Shown here: positions 1 through 6,876 of the stretch, piece after piece
Position numbering within the stretch: the stretch's first letter is position 1
Layout of the letters: each line of letters opens with the position of its first letter
NCBI GenBank assembly: GCA_009926845.1
Contig: RFOF01000006.1
Location: 1-32,550 of the forward strand
Length of the DNA stretch: 32,550 bases
From: Alphaproteobacteria bacterium
GTDB lineage: Bacteria > Pseudomonadota > Alphaproteobacteria > Rickettsiales > SXRF01
Reading direction: 5' to 3'
Program-made: the position numbers and the translations under genes
Notes under the pieces: generated by a model
Told to the model about the DNA's origin: nothing
Seen by the model: only the letters and a program-made list of their open reading frames with translations
Database searches by the model: none

Positions 1-42
1 AAGGTTTAAGCCTTCGCGAGCACTTTTTCCAGCGAATTATTA

Positions 43-609
43 CTACGCGCCACGCCCAGCACGTGGTTCTAGATTAAAGCCAAATTTAGCAGCAAGTTTT
101 TTCAACAAATCTAATTGCGCCTTTGCTCCCAAATTATCAACAGCCACTGCTACATTCTCTACGTTGACTGATTTGCGCGATTGTTTCATCGCATGCTCAA
201 CCTGTTCAAGTGCCTCCAGTGGCTTTTCTACTTGTGAAAAATCTATCACCAAAATACTTTTATGCTGACCCTCGGATAAAATTTTCGACACTTCTGCGGG
301 TATTCCTGCGTTTTCCAATTCTCTGGCTAAATCGTCAAATGGACAGCTTTTTCTCACCGATGAGAGCATCCCCACCTGCACAATACCCTCATGACCCTCT
401 GTTGCATCACGAAGCTGGTTGGCATAACTTTCTGCACTTCCACTTTCATTGTGAAATGCAATTCGTGTGTCTCTAAACGCTTGTATTTGGTGTCGGGCAG
501 CATTTTCAAGCCACCTGCCATCCAGCGCACGCTTCACCAACTCATCCACCTTCTTGGCAATTTCTTCTGCGTCTGCTGAATGGTCAAATTTTGTGGACGG
601 TTTTGGCAT
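43..609 (-). CDS. Hypothetical protein, 188 aa
   Basis: I do not recognise this protein. It is hydrophilic and charged, with no signal peptide, membrane segment or obvious catalytic motif, so it is probably cytoplasmic. The N-terminal ~30 residues are rich in Lys, Glu and Asp and likely helical. The middle holds a short hydrophobic stretch (ILVIDFSQVEKPLEAL) that looks like a buried strand plus helix, and the C-terminal third is predicted helical. It starts at ATG 609 and is on the same strand as, and 37 bases downstream of, the ArnB-like gene. It is less GC-rich than that neighbour. Downstream of its stop, another minus-strand frame reads to a stop at 6-8 and could be the tail of a different gene. 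Coding nature is probable from length and composition; function is unknown. Confidence 0.6.
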   Translation of the reverse strand: MPKPSTKFDHSADAEEIAKKVDELVKRALDGRWLENAARHQIQAFRDTRIAFHNESGSAESYANQLRDATEGHEGIVQVGMLSSVRKSCPFDDLARELENAGIPAEVSKILSEGQHKSILVIDFSQVEKPLEALEQVEHAMKQSRKSVNVENVAVAVDNLGAKAQLDLLKKLAAKFGFNLEPRAGRGA

Positions 610-646
610 ATCGGCTTCTCCTAAAATGTTTAGATAAGGAGCCTAT

Positions 647-1795
647 TTAACCATTTCTTAATACTTTGGCAAGCGAATTAATCACCCGCGCCTGCTCGTC
701 GTCGGTCATGGTGGGGAAAAGCGGCAGGCTGACAATGCGCTGACCAACGCTGAGCGCATGCGGGAAGTCTTCTGGTGCAACGCCCAGATGCTCGCGATAC
801 CACGAGAAAATATGGGTGGCTTGGTAATGCAGCCCGACGCCGATATTCTCGGCTTTCATCGCATTCATGAACGCGTCACGCTCCATGGTTTTCAGTCGAG
901 GAGTGAATAAATGCCACGCATGTTTATGGGCGTAATCCGGCGCTGTGGGCAGGTCGAGTTCTGGCCAATCCTTCAGCGCCTCGATATAACGCTGCGCCAG
1001 CTCAGTGCGCCGCGCGATAAAGCCATCGAGTTCAGGAAGCTGATGAATGCCAAGCGCCGCCTGCATATCCATCATGTTATATTTATAGCCGGGCAGCACC
1101 ACGTCATATTCCTGAGAACCCGTTTTGGTGAAGCGGTTGAACGCGCTCCTGTCGATGCCATGAAAACGCAGGCGCTCAATCTTTTCCGCCACCGCCGCAT
1201 CATCGGTGATGACCGCTCCACCCTCACCTGTTGTCATGTTTTTATTCGGGTGAAAACTCATCACCGCGATGTCGCCAAACGACCCCACGCCCTTGCCACC
1301 GAACTCCGCGCCGATGGCGTGCGCGCAGTCTTCCACCACACGCAAATTATGTTTTTTAGCCAGCGCATAAATCGCGTCCATGTCGCATGGCAAACCCGCA
1401 TAATGCACAGGCATGATAGCGCGGGTTTTTGGCGTAATCGCCGCTTCGATTTTTGTCGCGTCAATATTTTGCGTAGCGGGGTCGATGTCCACCAGCACAG
1501 GCTTGCCACCAGCCAGCACAATGGTGTTCAGCGTTGCCACGAATGTCAACGGCGTGGTGATGACCTCGTCGCCCTCGCTTAAGCCAATGGCCATGAGCGC
1601 CAGTTGTAGCCCAGCGGTCGCCGAAGAAAGCGCGAGGGCGCGGCGGCCACCATGATAATCCGCAAGCATGCCCTCGAATTTGGCAACGCGCGGGCCGGTG
1701 GTTATCCAACCAGAGCGCAAGCACGCCACCACTTCTTCAATGGCAGCTTCGCTAAGTGCGGGTTTGGCAAAAGGGAGAAAGGGAAGTTCGGTCAT
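647..1795 (-). CDS. arnB: DegT/DnrJ/EryC1/StrS-family sugar aminotransferase, ArnB-like
   Basis: A PLP-dependent aminotransferase of the nucleotide-sugar family, 382 aa, the usual length. It matches E. coli ArnB closely from memory: SGWITTGP near residue 28, LSSATAG near 56, MPVHYAG near 128, VVEDCAHA near 153 (Asp binding the PLP pyridine nitrogen) and FHPNKNMTTGEGG with the PLP Schiff-base Lys at about 185. ArnB converts the UDP-4-keto-pentose to UDP-4-amino-4-deoxy-L-arabinose, using glutamate, in the cytoplasm. The gene overlaps the upstream ArnT-like gene by 4 bases, so the two are probably co-translated. ArnA, ArnC and ArnD are not in the window. Related enzymes (PseC, perosamine and viosamine synthases) share these motifs, so the exact sugar is inferred mainly from the ArnT neighbour. 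Confidence 0.85.
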   Translation of the reverse strand: MTELPFLPFAKPALSEAAIEEVVACLRSGWITTGPRVAKFEGMLADYHGGRRALALSSATAGLQLALMAIGLSEGDEVITTPLTFVATLNTIVLAGGKPVLVDIDPATQNIDATKIEAAITPKTRAIMPVHYAGLPCDMDAIYALAKKHNLRVVEDCAHAIGAEFGGKGVGSFGDIAVMSFHPNKNMTTGEGGAVITDDAAVAEKIERLRFHGIDRSAFNRFTKTGSQEYDVVLPGYKYNMMDMQAALGIHQLPELDGFIARRTELAQRYIEALKDWPELDLPTAPDYAHKHAWHLFTPRLKTMERDAFMNAMKAENIGVGLHYQATHIFSWYREHLGVAPEDFPHALSVGQRIVSLPLFPTMTDDEQARVINSLAKVLRNG

Positions 1796-3243
1796 TTTTT
1801 TTCTTTCTTCAACAACATGGTTTTGCCATATGCCATGACTTCCTGCAAATGGCAGTTTGAGTCAGAGGGAAGCGAGGCCTCCTCACCTTTTTTGATGAAC
1901 ACATAGACCTCATTTTTCGCCTCGGCGCAGCGCGTCCAGAACTCACTATTGCTCACCATCCAGCCATGCGTTTGCGGAAAATTATCGACACCAAATTTCA
2001 ACTCACCCTGCCACCCCGCGACCATCACGTTGCGGTTCAAATAGACCGGCAAATCCTGCCAATAGCTTTCATACGCCACTACTATATCATCTGCTTTAAG
2101 CGTTTTGTTCAGCTCATCGGCCAGTGGTTTTATCGTGCGGCTGTCAAAGCGCGGAGCGATAAAATTCGCAGCCATTTCAATCCCCACTATCACCAGCGCA
2201 ATTGCCTTGATAATGCGCTGCCATTTTTCCTTCTCCCACAGCGCCGCCAGATAATGGCCGATGATAATCGCCAGCGGCGGGAAAATCGGAAAAATATAGG
2301 GCACAAGTTTGGAGTGCGACGTTGAGAAAAAGATGAGCGGCAGAAGGATCCACAGCAGCAGAAACAGCGTTTTATCATCAGCGCGATTTTTAAATGCTTG
2401 CCCCAGTGCACCCCACGCAAAAAACACCCACGGTACAAGCCCAGCAAAGGTCACCGCGATAAAGAACCACCATGGTGCGGTGCGCCTATGTCCATCACTC
2501 AGATAGCGGGTGAAATGTTCATGAATAAAATAGAAATTGAAAAACTCTGGATGCTGCATTTGCATCAGCACATGCCACGGCGCGGCAATCGCTACAAAAA
2601 TGAGCAAGCCAGAAACAAGCCGCACGCTGGCCAGCAATTTCCATTTGCGCGTCAGCACAATCCACGCGCCGATGACAAGGCCAGGGATGACGATGCCAAG
2701 CAGCCCTTTGGTGAGCATGGCCAGCGCCGCCGAAATATACATCACATGATAGAGGCAGCGTTGTTTTTTGCTGTCGTTTGTATTTTGCGCAATGAGGAAT
2801 GCGCCAAGCGCAAAGGTCAGAAAAAGTGTAACCGGCGCATCAAGCATCACTATACGGCTTAAACCATAGCCCAGCAGCGAGGTGGACAGCACCAGCACCG
2901 AGAGCAAACCCGCCCGACGACCATATAAATTTTGCGCGATGGAGAAAGTCACCAGCGCCGTAGCGATAACCACTAGCATGGTGGCCAGCCTGCCGGAAAA
3001 TTCGCCAGCACCGCCAAACTGCATCACCGCCGCCTGCATCCAATAAAACAGTGGCGGCTTCTCAAAATACGGTACGCCATTGATATGCGGGGTCAGCCAA
3101 TCCCCCAAAACCAGCATCTGGCGGGGGATTTCGATATAGCGGGCTTCACTGGGGGTGATATAGGGGCGCGAGCCAAGGCCAACCGCCAAAAACACCAGCA
3201 AAACAGCCCCAATTTTGCCCAAATATCGCGAATTTTCTTGCAT
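1792..3243 (-). CDS. arnT: ArnT-like phospholipid-dependent glycosyltransferase (PMT/GT83 family)
   Basis: A polytopic inner-membrane glycosyltransferase. The first periplasmic loop (EARYIEIPRQML ... DWLTPHINGVPYFEKPPL, residues ~35-70) is the hallmark of the ArnT/PMT family and carries the acidic residue expected to act in catalysis. About a dozen hydrophobic segments follow, then a hydrophilic periplasmic C-terminal domain. ArnT moves 4-amino-4-deoxy-L-arabinose from undecaprenyl phosphate to lipid A, lowering surface negative charge. A frame extends upstream to TTG 3264, but I choose ATG 3243 (MQENSRYLGKIG) because the seven extra residues come from an AT-rich repeat in the divergent promoter region. 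The length (~483 aa) is somewhat shorter than E. coli ArnT (~550). The donor could be another polyprenyl-linked sugar. Confidence 0.82.
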   Translation of the reverse strand: MQENSRYLGKIGAVLLVFLAVGLGSRPYITPSEARYIEIPRQMLVLGDWLTPHINGVPYFEKPPLFYWMQAAVMQFGGAGEFSGRLATMLVVIATALVTFSIAQNLYGRRAGLLSVLVLSTSLLGYGLSRIVMLDAPVTLFLTFALGAFLIAQNTNDSKKQRCLYHVMYISAALAMLTKGLLGIVIPGLVIGAWIVLTRKWKLLASVRLVSGLLIFVAIAAPWHVLMQMQHPEFFNFYFIHEHFTRYLSDGHRRTAPWWFFIAVTFAGLVPWVFFAWGALGQAFKNRADDKTLFLLLWILLPLIFFSTSHSKLVPYIFPIFPPLAIIIGHYLAALWEKEKWQRIIKAIALVIVGIEMAANFIAPRFDSRTIKPLADELNKTLKADDIVVAYESYWQDLPVYLNRNVMVAGWQGELKFGVDNFPQTHGWMVSNSEFWTRCAEAKNEVYVFIKKGEEASLPSDSNCHLQEVMAYGKTMLLKKEKK

Positions 3244-3302
3244 TTTACACCCAAATTTGCCCAAATTTTGCCAATTTTTTTGGCACTATAGACGCCCCGC
3301 GC

Positions 3303-3329
3303 TTGAAACTCCAGCGCAGATGCTATAGA
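3303..3329 (+). promoter_or_regulatory. Candidate promoter of the exporter operon
   Basis: TTGAAA at 3303-3308 and TATAGA at 3324-3329 resemble -35 and -10 boxes, but the spacer is only 15 bases. The -10 box lies about 10 bases before the ATG at 3340, so a transcript from it would be nearly leaderless; no clear Shine-Dalgarno is present. The divergent gap also holds AT-rich repeats of the form CCCAAATTTG/CCCAAATTTT (about 3249-3269). Low confidence. Confidence 0.3.
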
Positions 3330-3339
3330 GTCTAAACCT

Positions 3340-4494
3340 ATGTATTTTATCGCTTTGCAGATGCTCTTCGGAGACAGAGGTAAATATCTCGGCATGATCG
3401 TCGGCATCACCTTTGCCGCGCTCATCATGACCCAGCAACCGGCTATTTTTACTGGGCTTATGAGCCGCACCTATAGCTTCATTGGTGACGTGTCATTGCC
3501 TGATATTTGGGTGATGGATCCGGGCGTGAAATTCGTCGAAGAACACAAGCCCCTGCGCGACACCGAGCTTGGCCGCGTGCGCGGCATCGAGGGTGTGGAA
3601 TGGGCAGCGCCCATGTATAAATCACTGGTCATCGGGAAGCTCCCTGATGGCAGCACAAACACCTTTGATCTCACAGGGTTAGACGACGCAACGCTAGTAG
3701 GCGCGCCACCACAAATGGTCGAAGGAAGCCTGCAGGATTTGCGTAAAGCCGACAGCATTATTGTCGGTGATGAGGCTGCAAAAACCCGCCTACGTGTGAA
3801 GCTTGAAGGTGGCGGCGACAGGGCATTGCAAGTGGGCGACACCATTGAAATAAATGACCGCCGCGCAGTGGTGGTGGCACTGGCAAAAGTAACGCGTAAC
3901 TTCGTTTTGCAACCACAAATTTATACCACCTATAGCCGCGCGATGCTGTTCGCACCGCCCAGCCGCCGCCAACTCACCTATGTGCTCGTCAAAGGCAAAA
4001 TCGGACAAGATTTAGATGAGCTGACAGCGCGCATCCGCGAGACCACAGGCCTTGCCGCCTACACCAAAGATGAGTTCAAAAAACTGACCTATAATTACTG
4101 GATGAAAAACACCGGAATCCCCATCAATTTCGGCATTTCGGTGATGCTCGGATTCATTGTCGGAACGGCAATCGCAGGGCAAACTTTTTTCAATTTCGTT
4201 CATGAAAATCTCAAGCAATATGCGGCGCTTAAGGCAATGGGGCTGCGCAGCGGCGTGCTGGTGCGGATGGTGCTTTTGCAAGCCTTCACTGTCGGCATTA
4301 TCGGCTATGGCATTGGTGTCGGCCTCACCTCACTTTTTGGCATGAAATTTCATGATTCCATTCTCGCATTTTTGATGCCGCCAGAGGTGCTCATGTTCTC
4401 CGGCGGCGGCGTGTTTTTAATCGTCACGGTTTCTGCGCTGCTTGCCATTCGACAAGTCATCAAAGTAGACCCCTCCGTTGTGTTCAGGGGGTAG
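3340..4494 (+). CDS. ABC transporter permease, FtsX/MacB (DevC-like) family
   Basis: A 384-aa inner-membrane permease with the FtsX/MacB layout: one transmembrane helix near the N-terminus (residues ~18-35), a large periplasmic domain (~40-265), then three C-terminal helices. NLKQYAALKAMGLRSGVLVRM is the conserved cytoplasmic coupling segment of this family, and the protein ends VDPSVVFRG, as is common. Length and order with the next two genes match the DevBCA-type exporters (permease, ATPase, HlyD-like adaptor) first known from cyanobacterial heterocyst glycolipid export. It starts at ATG 3340; the stop is followed after three bases by the ATPase start. The substrate is not evident. Its position beside arnB/arnT suggests, without proving, an envelope lipid or glycan. 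Confidence 0.85.
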   Translation: MYFIALQMLFGDRGKYLGMIVGITFAALIMTQQPAIFTGLMSRTYSFIGDVSLPDIWVMDPGVKFVEEHKPLRDTELGRVRGIEGVEWAAPMYKSLVIGKLPDGSTNTFDLTGLDDATLVGAPPQMVEGSLQDLRKADSIIVGDEAAKTRLRVKLEGGGDRALQVGDTIEINDRRAVVVALAKVTRNFVLQPQIYTTYSRAMLFAPPSRRQLTYVLVKGKIGQDLDELTARIRETTGLAAYTKDEFKKLTYNYWMKNTGIPINFGISVMLGFIVGTAIAGQTFFNFVHENLKQYAALKAMGLRSGVLVRMVLLQAFTVGIIGYGIGVGLTSLFGMKFHDSILAFLMPPEVLMFSGGGVFLIVTVSALLAIRQVIKVDPSVVFRG

Positions 4495-4497
4495 CGT

Positions 4498-5184
4498 ATG
4501 CACCATGCTGTTGCCTGCAAGGGCCTGACCAAAACATTCGGCGAAAAGGGCAACGAGGTCATCGCGCTGCGCAGCCTCGATCTGGAGATTGATGCCGGTG
4601 AATTTTTCATGCTGGTTGGCCCTTCCGGTTGCGGCAAAACCACGCTAATCTCTATCATTGCGGGCATCCTTTCGCGAGATAGCGGGCAGTGCCATGTATT
4701 GGGGCATGATTACACACAAATGAGCAGCCGCGAGTTGCTGGATTTTCGTGCAAAAAATATCGGTTTTATTTTTCAGAGTTTCAATTTGCTGCCATCGCTC
4801 ACCATCGCGGAAAATGTCGCTGTGCCACTTATCATCGGCGGAATGGAACGCCACAAAGCAGTTGAAAAAGCAAAGGAAATGTTGGGCGAAGTCGGGCTGG
4901 GTGACCGCTGGAAAGCCAAGCCTAATTTGCTCTCCGGCGGTCAACAACAACGCGTGGCCATTGCGCGCGGGCTCGTGCATTCGCCGAAACTTTTAGTGTG
5001 CGACGAACCCACCTCCGCGCTCGACCACGAAACAGGTGTGAAAATTATGGACCTCATGAAACGCCTGAATAAAGAGCGCGGAACCACCCTCGTCGTCGTC
5101 ACCCACGACAACCGCATTTTCCACTACGCTGGCCGCATCGCCCACATGGACGACGGCCACATCACCAGCATCACCACTTCGTAA
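4498..5184 (+). CDS. ABC transporter ATP-binding protein, DevA/LolD-like
   Basis: A 228-aa ABC ATPase, the usual length for the LolD/MacB/DevA group. Walker A GPSGCGKTT is at residues 41-49, the Q-loop around FQSFNLLPSLT near 92-102, signature LSGGQQQR at 145-152, Walker B LLVCDEPTSALD near 165-176 and the switch His in VVVTHD near 200. The tail (HDNRIFHYAGRIAHMDDG) is typical of DevA-type subunits. It energises the FtsX-like permease, working with the membrane fusion protein encoded next. It begins three bases after the permease stop and ends at TAA 5182-5184. That stop directly abuts the inserted 270-bp element; without the insert, the same TAA would overlap the ribosome binding site of the next gene. 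Confidence 0.92.
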   Translation: MHHAVACKGLTKTFGEKGNEVIALRSLDLEIDAGEFFMLVGPSGCGKTTLISIIAGILSRDSGQCHVLGHDYTQMSSRELLDFRAKNIGFIFQSFNLLPSLTIAENVAVPLIIGGMERHKAVEKAKEMLGEVGLGDRWKAKPNLLSGGQQQRVAIARGLVHSPKLLVCDEPTSALDHETGVKIMDLMKRLNKERGTTLVVVTHDNRIFHYAGRIAHMDDGHITSITTS

Positions 5185-5454
5185 GACACTGTTAACAGGG
5201 TTTGTATATGACTGCGACGGAACGATTTTTTGAAATGGCTAGGAAGAAGGCGAAGGCACTAGTTTACGCTAATGGCAAGCCTTTTGACGTAGCCATTTCA
5301 AAAAAGCGACCGTCCCTCTGGGTTGCGTTTTGGCGGGCATCCGCTTCGTTAAGCCGCTTGCCCGTAGTGCTCCGCTATGGGCTTCGCGTCTTGCCTAGCG
5401 GCTTGCTCCACCAAAACAGCAACGCAGCCGTATACAAACCCTGTTAACAGTGTC
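5185..5454. mobile_element. 270-bp structured palindromic (MITE-like) element flanked by TAA
   Basis: The outermost 24 bases at each end (5185-5208 and 5431-5454) are perfect inverted repeats. Pairing continues to 5216/5423 with one possible G-T wobble and one mismatch. Each arm contains the palindrome CTGTTAACAG. Inside are two further hairpins. Arm A pairs TTTTTTGAAATGGCT (5226-5240) with 5291-5305. Arm B pairs GTTGCGTTTTGG (5322-5333) with 5411-5423 with one bulged A, then AAGCCGCT (5351-5358) with 5397-5404, then GCCCGTAG (5360-5367) with 5375-5382. The whole can fold as a three-way junction. TAA flanks both ends (5182-5184, 5455-5457), consistent with a 3-bp target duplication. An 81-codon TTG-started frame crosses it on the plus strand but is probably fortuitous. 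A non-autonomous mobile repeat is the best reading. Confidence 0.8.
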
Positions 5455-5455
5455 T

Positions 5456-5461
5456 AAGGAG
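5456..5461 (+). promoter_or_regulatory. Ribosome binding site at the edge of the inserted element
   Basis: AAGGAG sits 8 bases before the GTG at 5470 and decides that start. It begins inside the right-hand TAA of the element, so the insertion kept both the upstream stop codon (left TAA) and this site intact. Confidence 0.8.
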
Positions 5462-5469
5462 CCCATCTT

Positions 5470-6408
5470 GTGATCACACGTTATCTGCTTCCACTGCTTG
5501 GAATTGTCGGCCTCGTCGCTGGCGTCATTTTTGCACAAACCTATGGCAGCCCCAAAGCACCGCCACCGAATCAGCTTTCCATGCCGCCTTCTGCGCCATA
5601 CTCAGACACAGTTTCGGGCACAGGCTTGGTCGAAGCCAGCTCGCGCAACATCGACATTGGTAGCCATGAATCCGGCGTTGTCAGCCGTGTAGCGGTGAAG
5701 GAAGGTGACCGCGTGCAAGCGGGCGATGTGCTCTTCGCACTCGACGACCGCATCGCCAAAGCAATGATAACGCAACGCGAGAGCGAAGTGGCCGCCGCAA
5801 CTGCCAATATCGCAAACAGCCGCGCCGCGCTCGATGATGTACAAGACCAGCTCAAACGTGCAGAAGGTTTGTCGGTTGGCAAAAGCATCAGCATGGATGA
5901 ATTGCAACGCCGCCGCTTCGCCGTCAAACGCGCCGCCGCCGCCGTCACCGCCTCGCAAGCCGAACATGAAAGTGCCCAGGCTGCGCTGCAATCTGCCCGC
6001 GTTACTTTGTCGCGCCTTTCCGTCACCGCGCCCACCGCAGGGCGCATCCTCAAAGTGCGCATCAGCCCCGGGGAATATATCAACCTGATGGGTGGTGGCG
6101 CTGCGTCAATTTTGATGGGTGAAGATTCGCCGCTATACCTGCGCGTAGAAGTGGATGAAAATGATGTCTGGCGCTTTAAACCAGATGCCAAAGCCACTGC
6201 CTCATTGCGCAGCAAAAAGGATCATTCCTACCCGCTTTCGTTCGTGCGCATCGAGCCCTATGTGCAGCCGAAAAAGAACTTAAATGGCGACACGTCTGAA
6301 CGCGTTGACACCCGCGTTTTAGAGGTCGTTTACCGCATTGATATGAACAAGGACAGCGCCCCGCTCTATATCGGCCAGCAGATGGACGTGTTTATTGATG
6401 GGAAATAA
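5470..6408 (+). CDS. HlyD-family membrane fusion protein (DevB-like)
   Basis: A 312-aa periplasmic adaptor that would link the DevC-like permease to an outer-membrane channel. One N-terminal transmembrane anchor spans residues ~5-23 (LLPLLGIVGLVAGVIFAQTY). Next comes a lipoyl-like half (VVSRVAVKEGDRVQAGDVLFALDD, ~70-93), a helical hairpin (~95-185) rich in Ala, Gln and Glu, the second lipoyl half (APTAGRILKVRISPGEYI, ~188-205) and a beta-barrel region. The start is GTG 5470, chosen for its AAGGAG site. The gene was probably tightly coupled to the ATPase gene before the 270-bp element separated them. No TolC-like outer-membrane partner is in the window. The substrate is unknown. Confidence 0.88.
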   Translation: MITRYLLPLLGIVGLVAGVIFAQTYGSPKAPPPNQLSMPPSAPYSDTVSGTGLVEASSRNIDIGSHESGVVSRVAVKEGDRVQAGDVLFALDDRIAKAMITQRESEVAAATANIANSRAALDDVQDQLKRAEGLSVGKSISMDELQRRRFAVKRAAAAVTASQAEHESAQAALQSARVTLSRLSVTAPTAGRILKVRISPGEYINLMGGGAASILMGEDSPLYLRVEVDENDVWRFKPDAKATASLRSKKDHSYPLSFVRIEPYVQPKKNLNGDTSERVDTRVLEVVYRIDMNKDSAPLYIGQQMDVFIDGK

Positions 6409-6837
6409 TCAGCGCGTAGTATCCGCTGCAAACACTTCCAAAATCTGTTTGGCTTGCTCGGCAGATACCGACTCTTTGGACGCAGAGGGGCTGGGGCGAA
6501 GAATGTCCACCAGCTGATTCTGCGGTTGATTCTGTGTTTTGCGTTGCCAGAATGCAAACGGGCGAACCGGATTTGCTTTTGGCAGATAGGAAATATTTGA
6601 CATGCGTTTGGGTGGCGCATAGGTCGCCGCACGGGCCTTTCCAAATGGAGCGTAAGGCGCGGCCATCACGTCCCACGACAGAAGCGAAAATGCCAGCGCC
6701 GCCGAGGTAAGAACCACTACCTGCCAACGTAAACGCATGACCCACAGAACACTAAGGGATGTTAGTTTCGAAGTTGCCATAGCAGATGAATAAGCAATTG
6801 CCGTGCCACTTGTTTTTTGTGCTGTTTTTTTATTCAA
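6409..6837 (-). CDS. Small membrane-anchored or secreted hypothetical protein
   Basis: Unrecognised, up to 142 aa. It has a basic N-terminal region, one hydrophobic segment (VVVLTSAALAFSLLSW, about residues 40-55) followed by VMAAPYAP, which could be a signal-peptide cleavage region, and then a Pro/Ser/Gln-rich tail ending in a short helix (SAEQAKQILEVFA). The longest frame starts at TTG 6837; ATG 6780 and ATG 6738 are plausible alternatives, and no start has a convincing Shine-Dalgarno. It is divergent from the TPR/pilT/pilU genes and its stop abuts the stop of the convergent membrane fusion gene. Proximity to pilus genes makes a small pilus accessory protein possible, but nothing in the sequence proves it. 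Confidence 0.5.
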   Translation of the reverse strand: MNKKTAQKTSGTAIAYSSAMATSKLTSLSVLWVMRLRWQVVVLTSAALAFSLLSWDVMAAPYAPFGKARAATYAPPKRMSNISYLPKANPVRPFAFWQRKTQNQPQNQLVDILRPSPSASKESVSAEQAKQILEVFAADTTR

Positions 6838-6876
6838 TTACCTAGACGAAGATGGATTTTTTCTGTATCCGTTAAT

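Noticed and set aside
911-1582. A 223-codon plus-strand frame
   Set aside because: Antisense to the ArnB-like gene, whose PLP motifs are clear. Composition is typical of a shadow frame.
2398-2862. A 154-codon plus-strand frame
   Set aside because: Antisense to the ArnT-like membrane protein; hydrophobic codons on one strand read as charged residues on the other.
5202-5447. An open frame of 81 codons (TTG start) across the structured element
   Set aside because: It is wholly made of the inverted repeat arms, has a TTG start with no ribosome binding site, and its composition follows the hairpins. Better explained as structure than as a gene, though translation of such repeats is not impossible.
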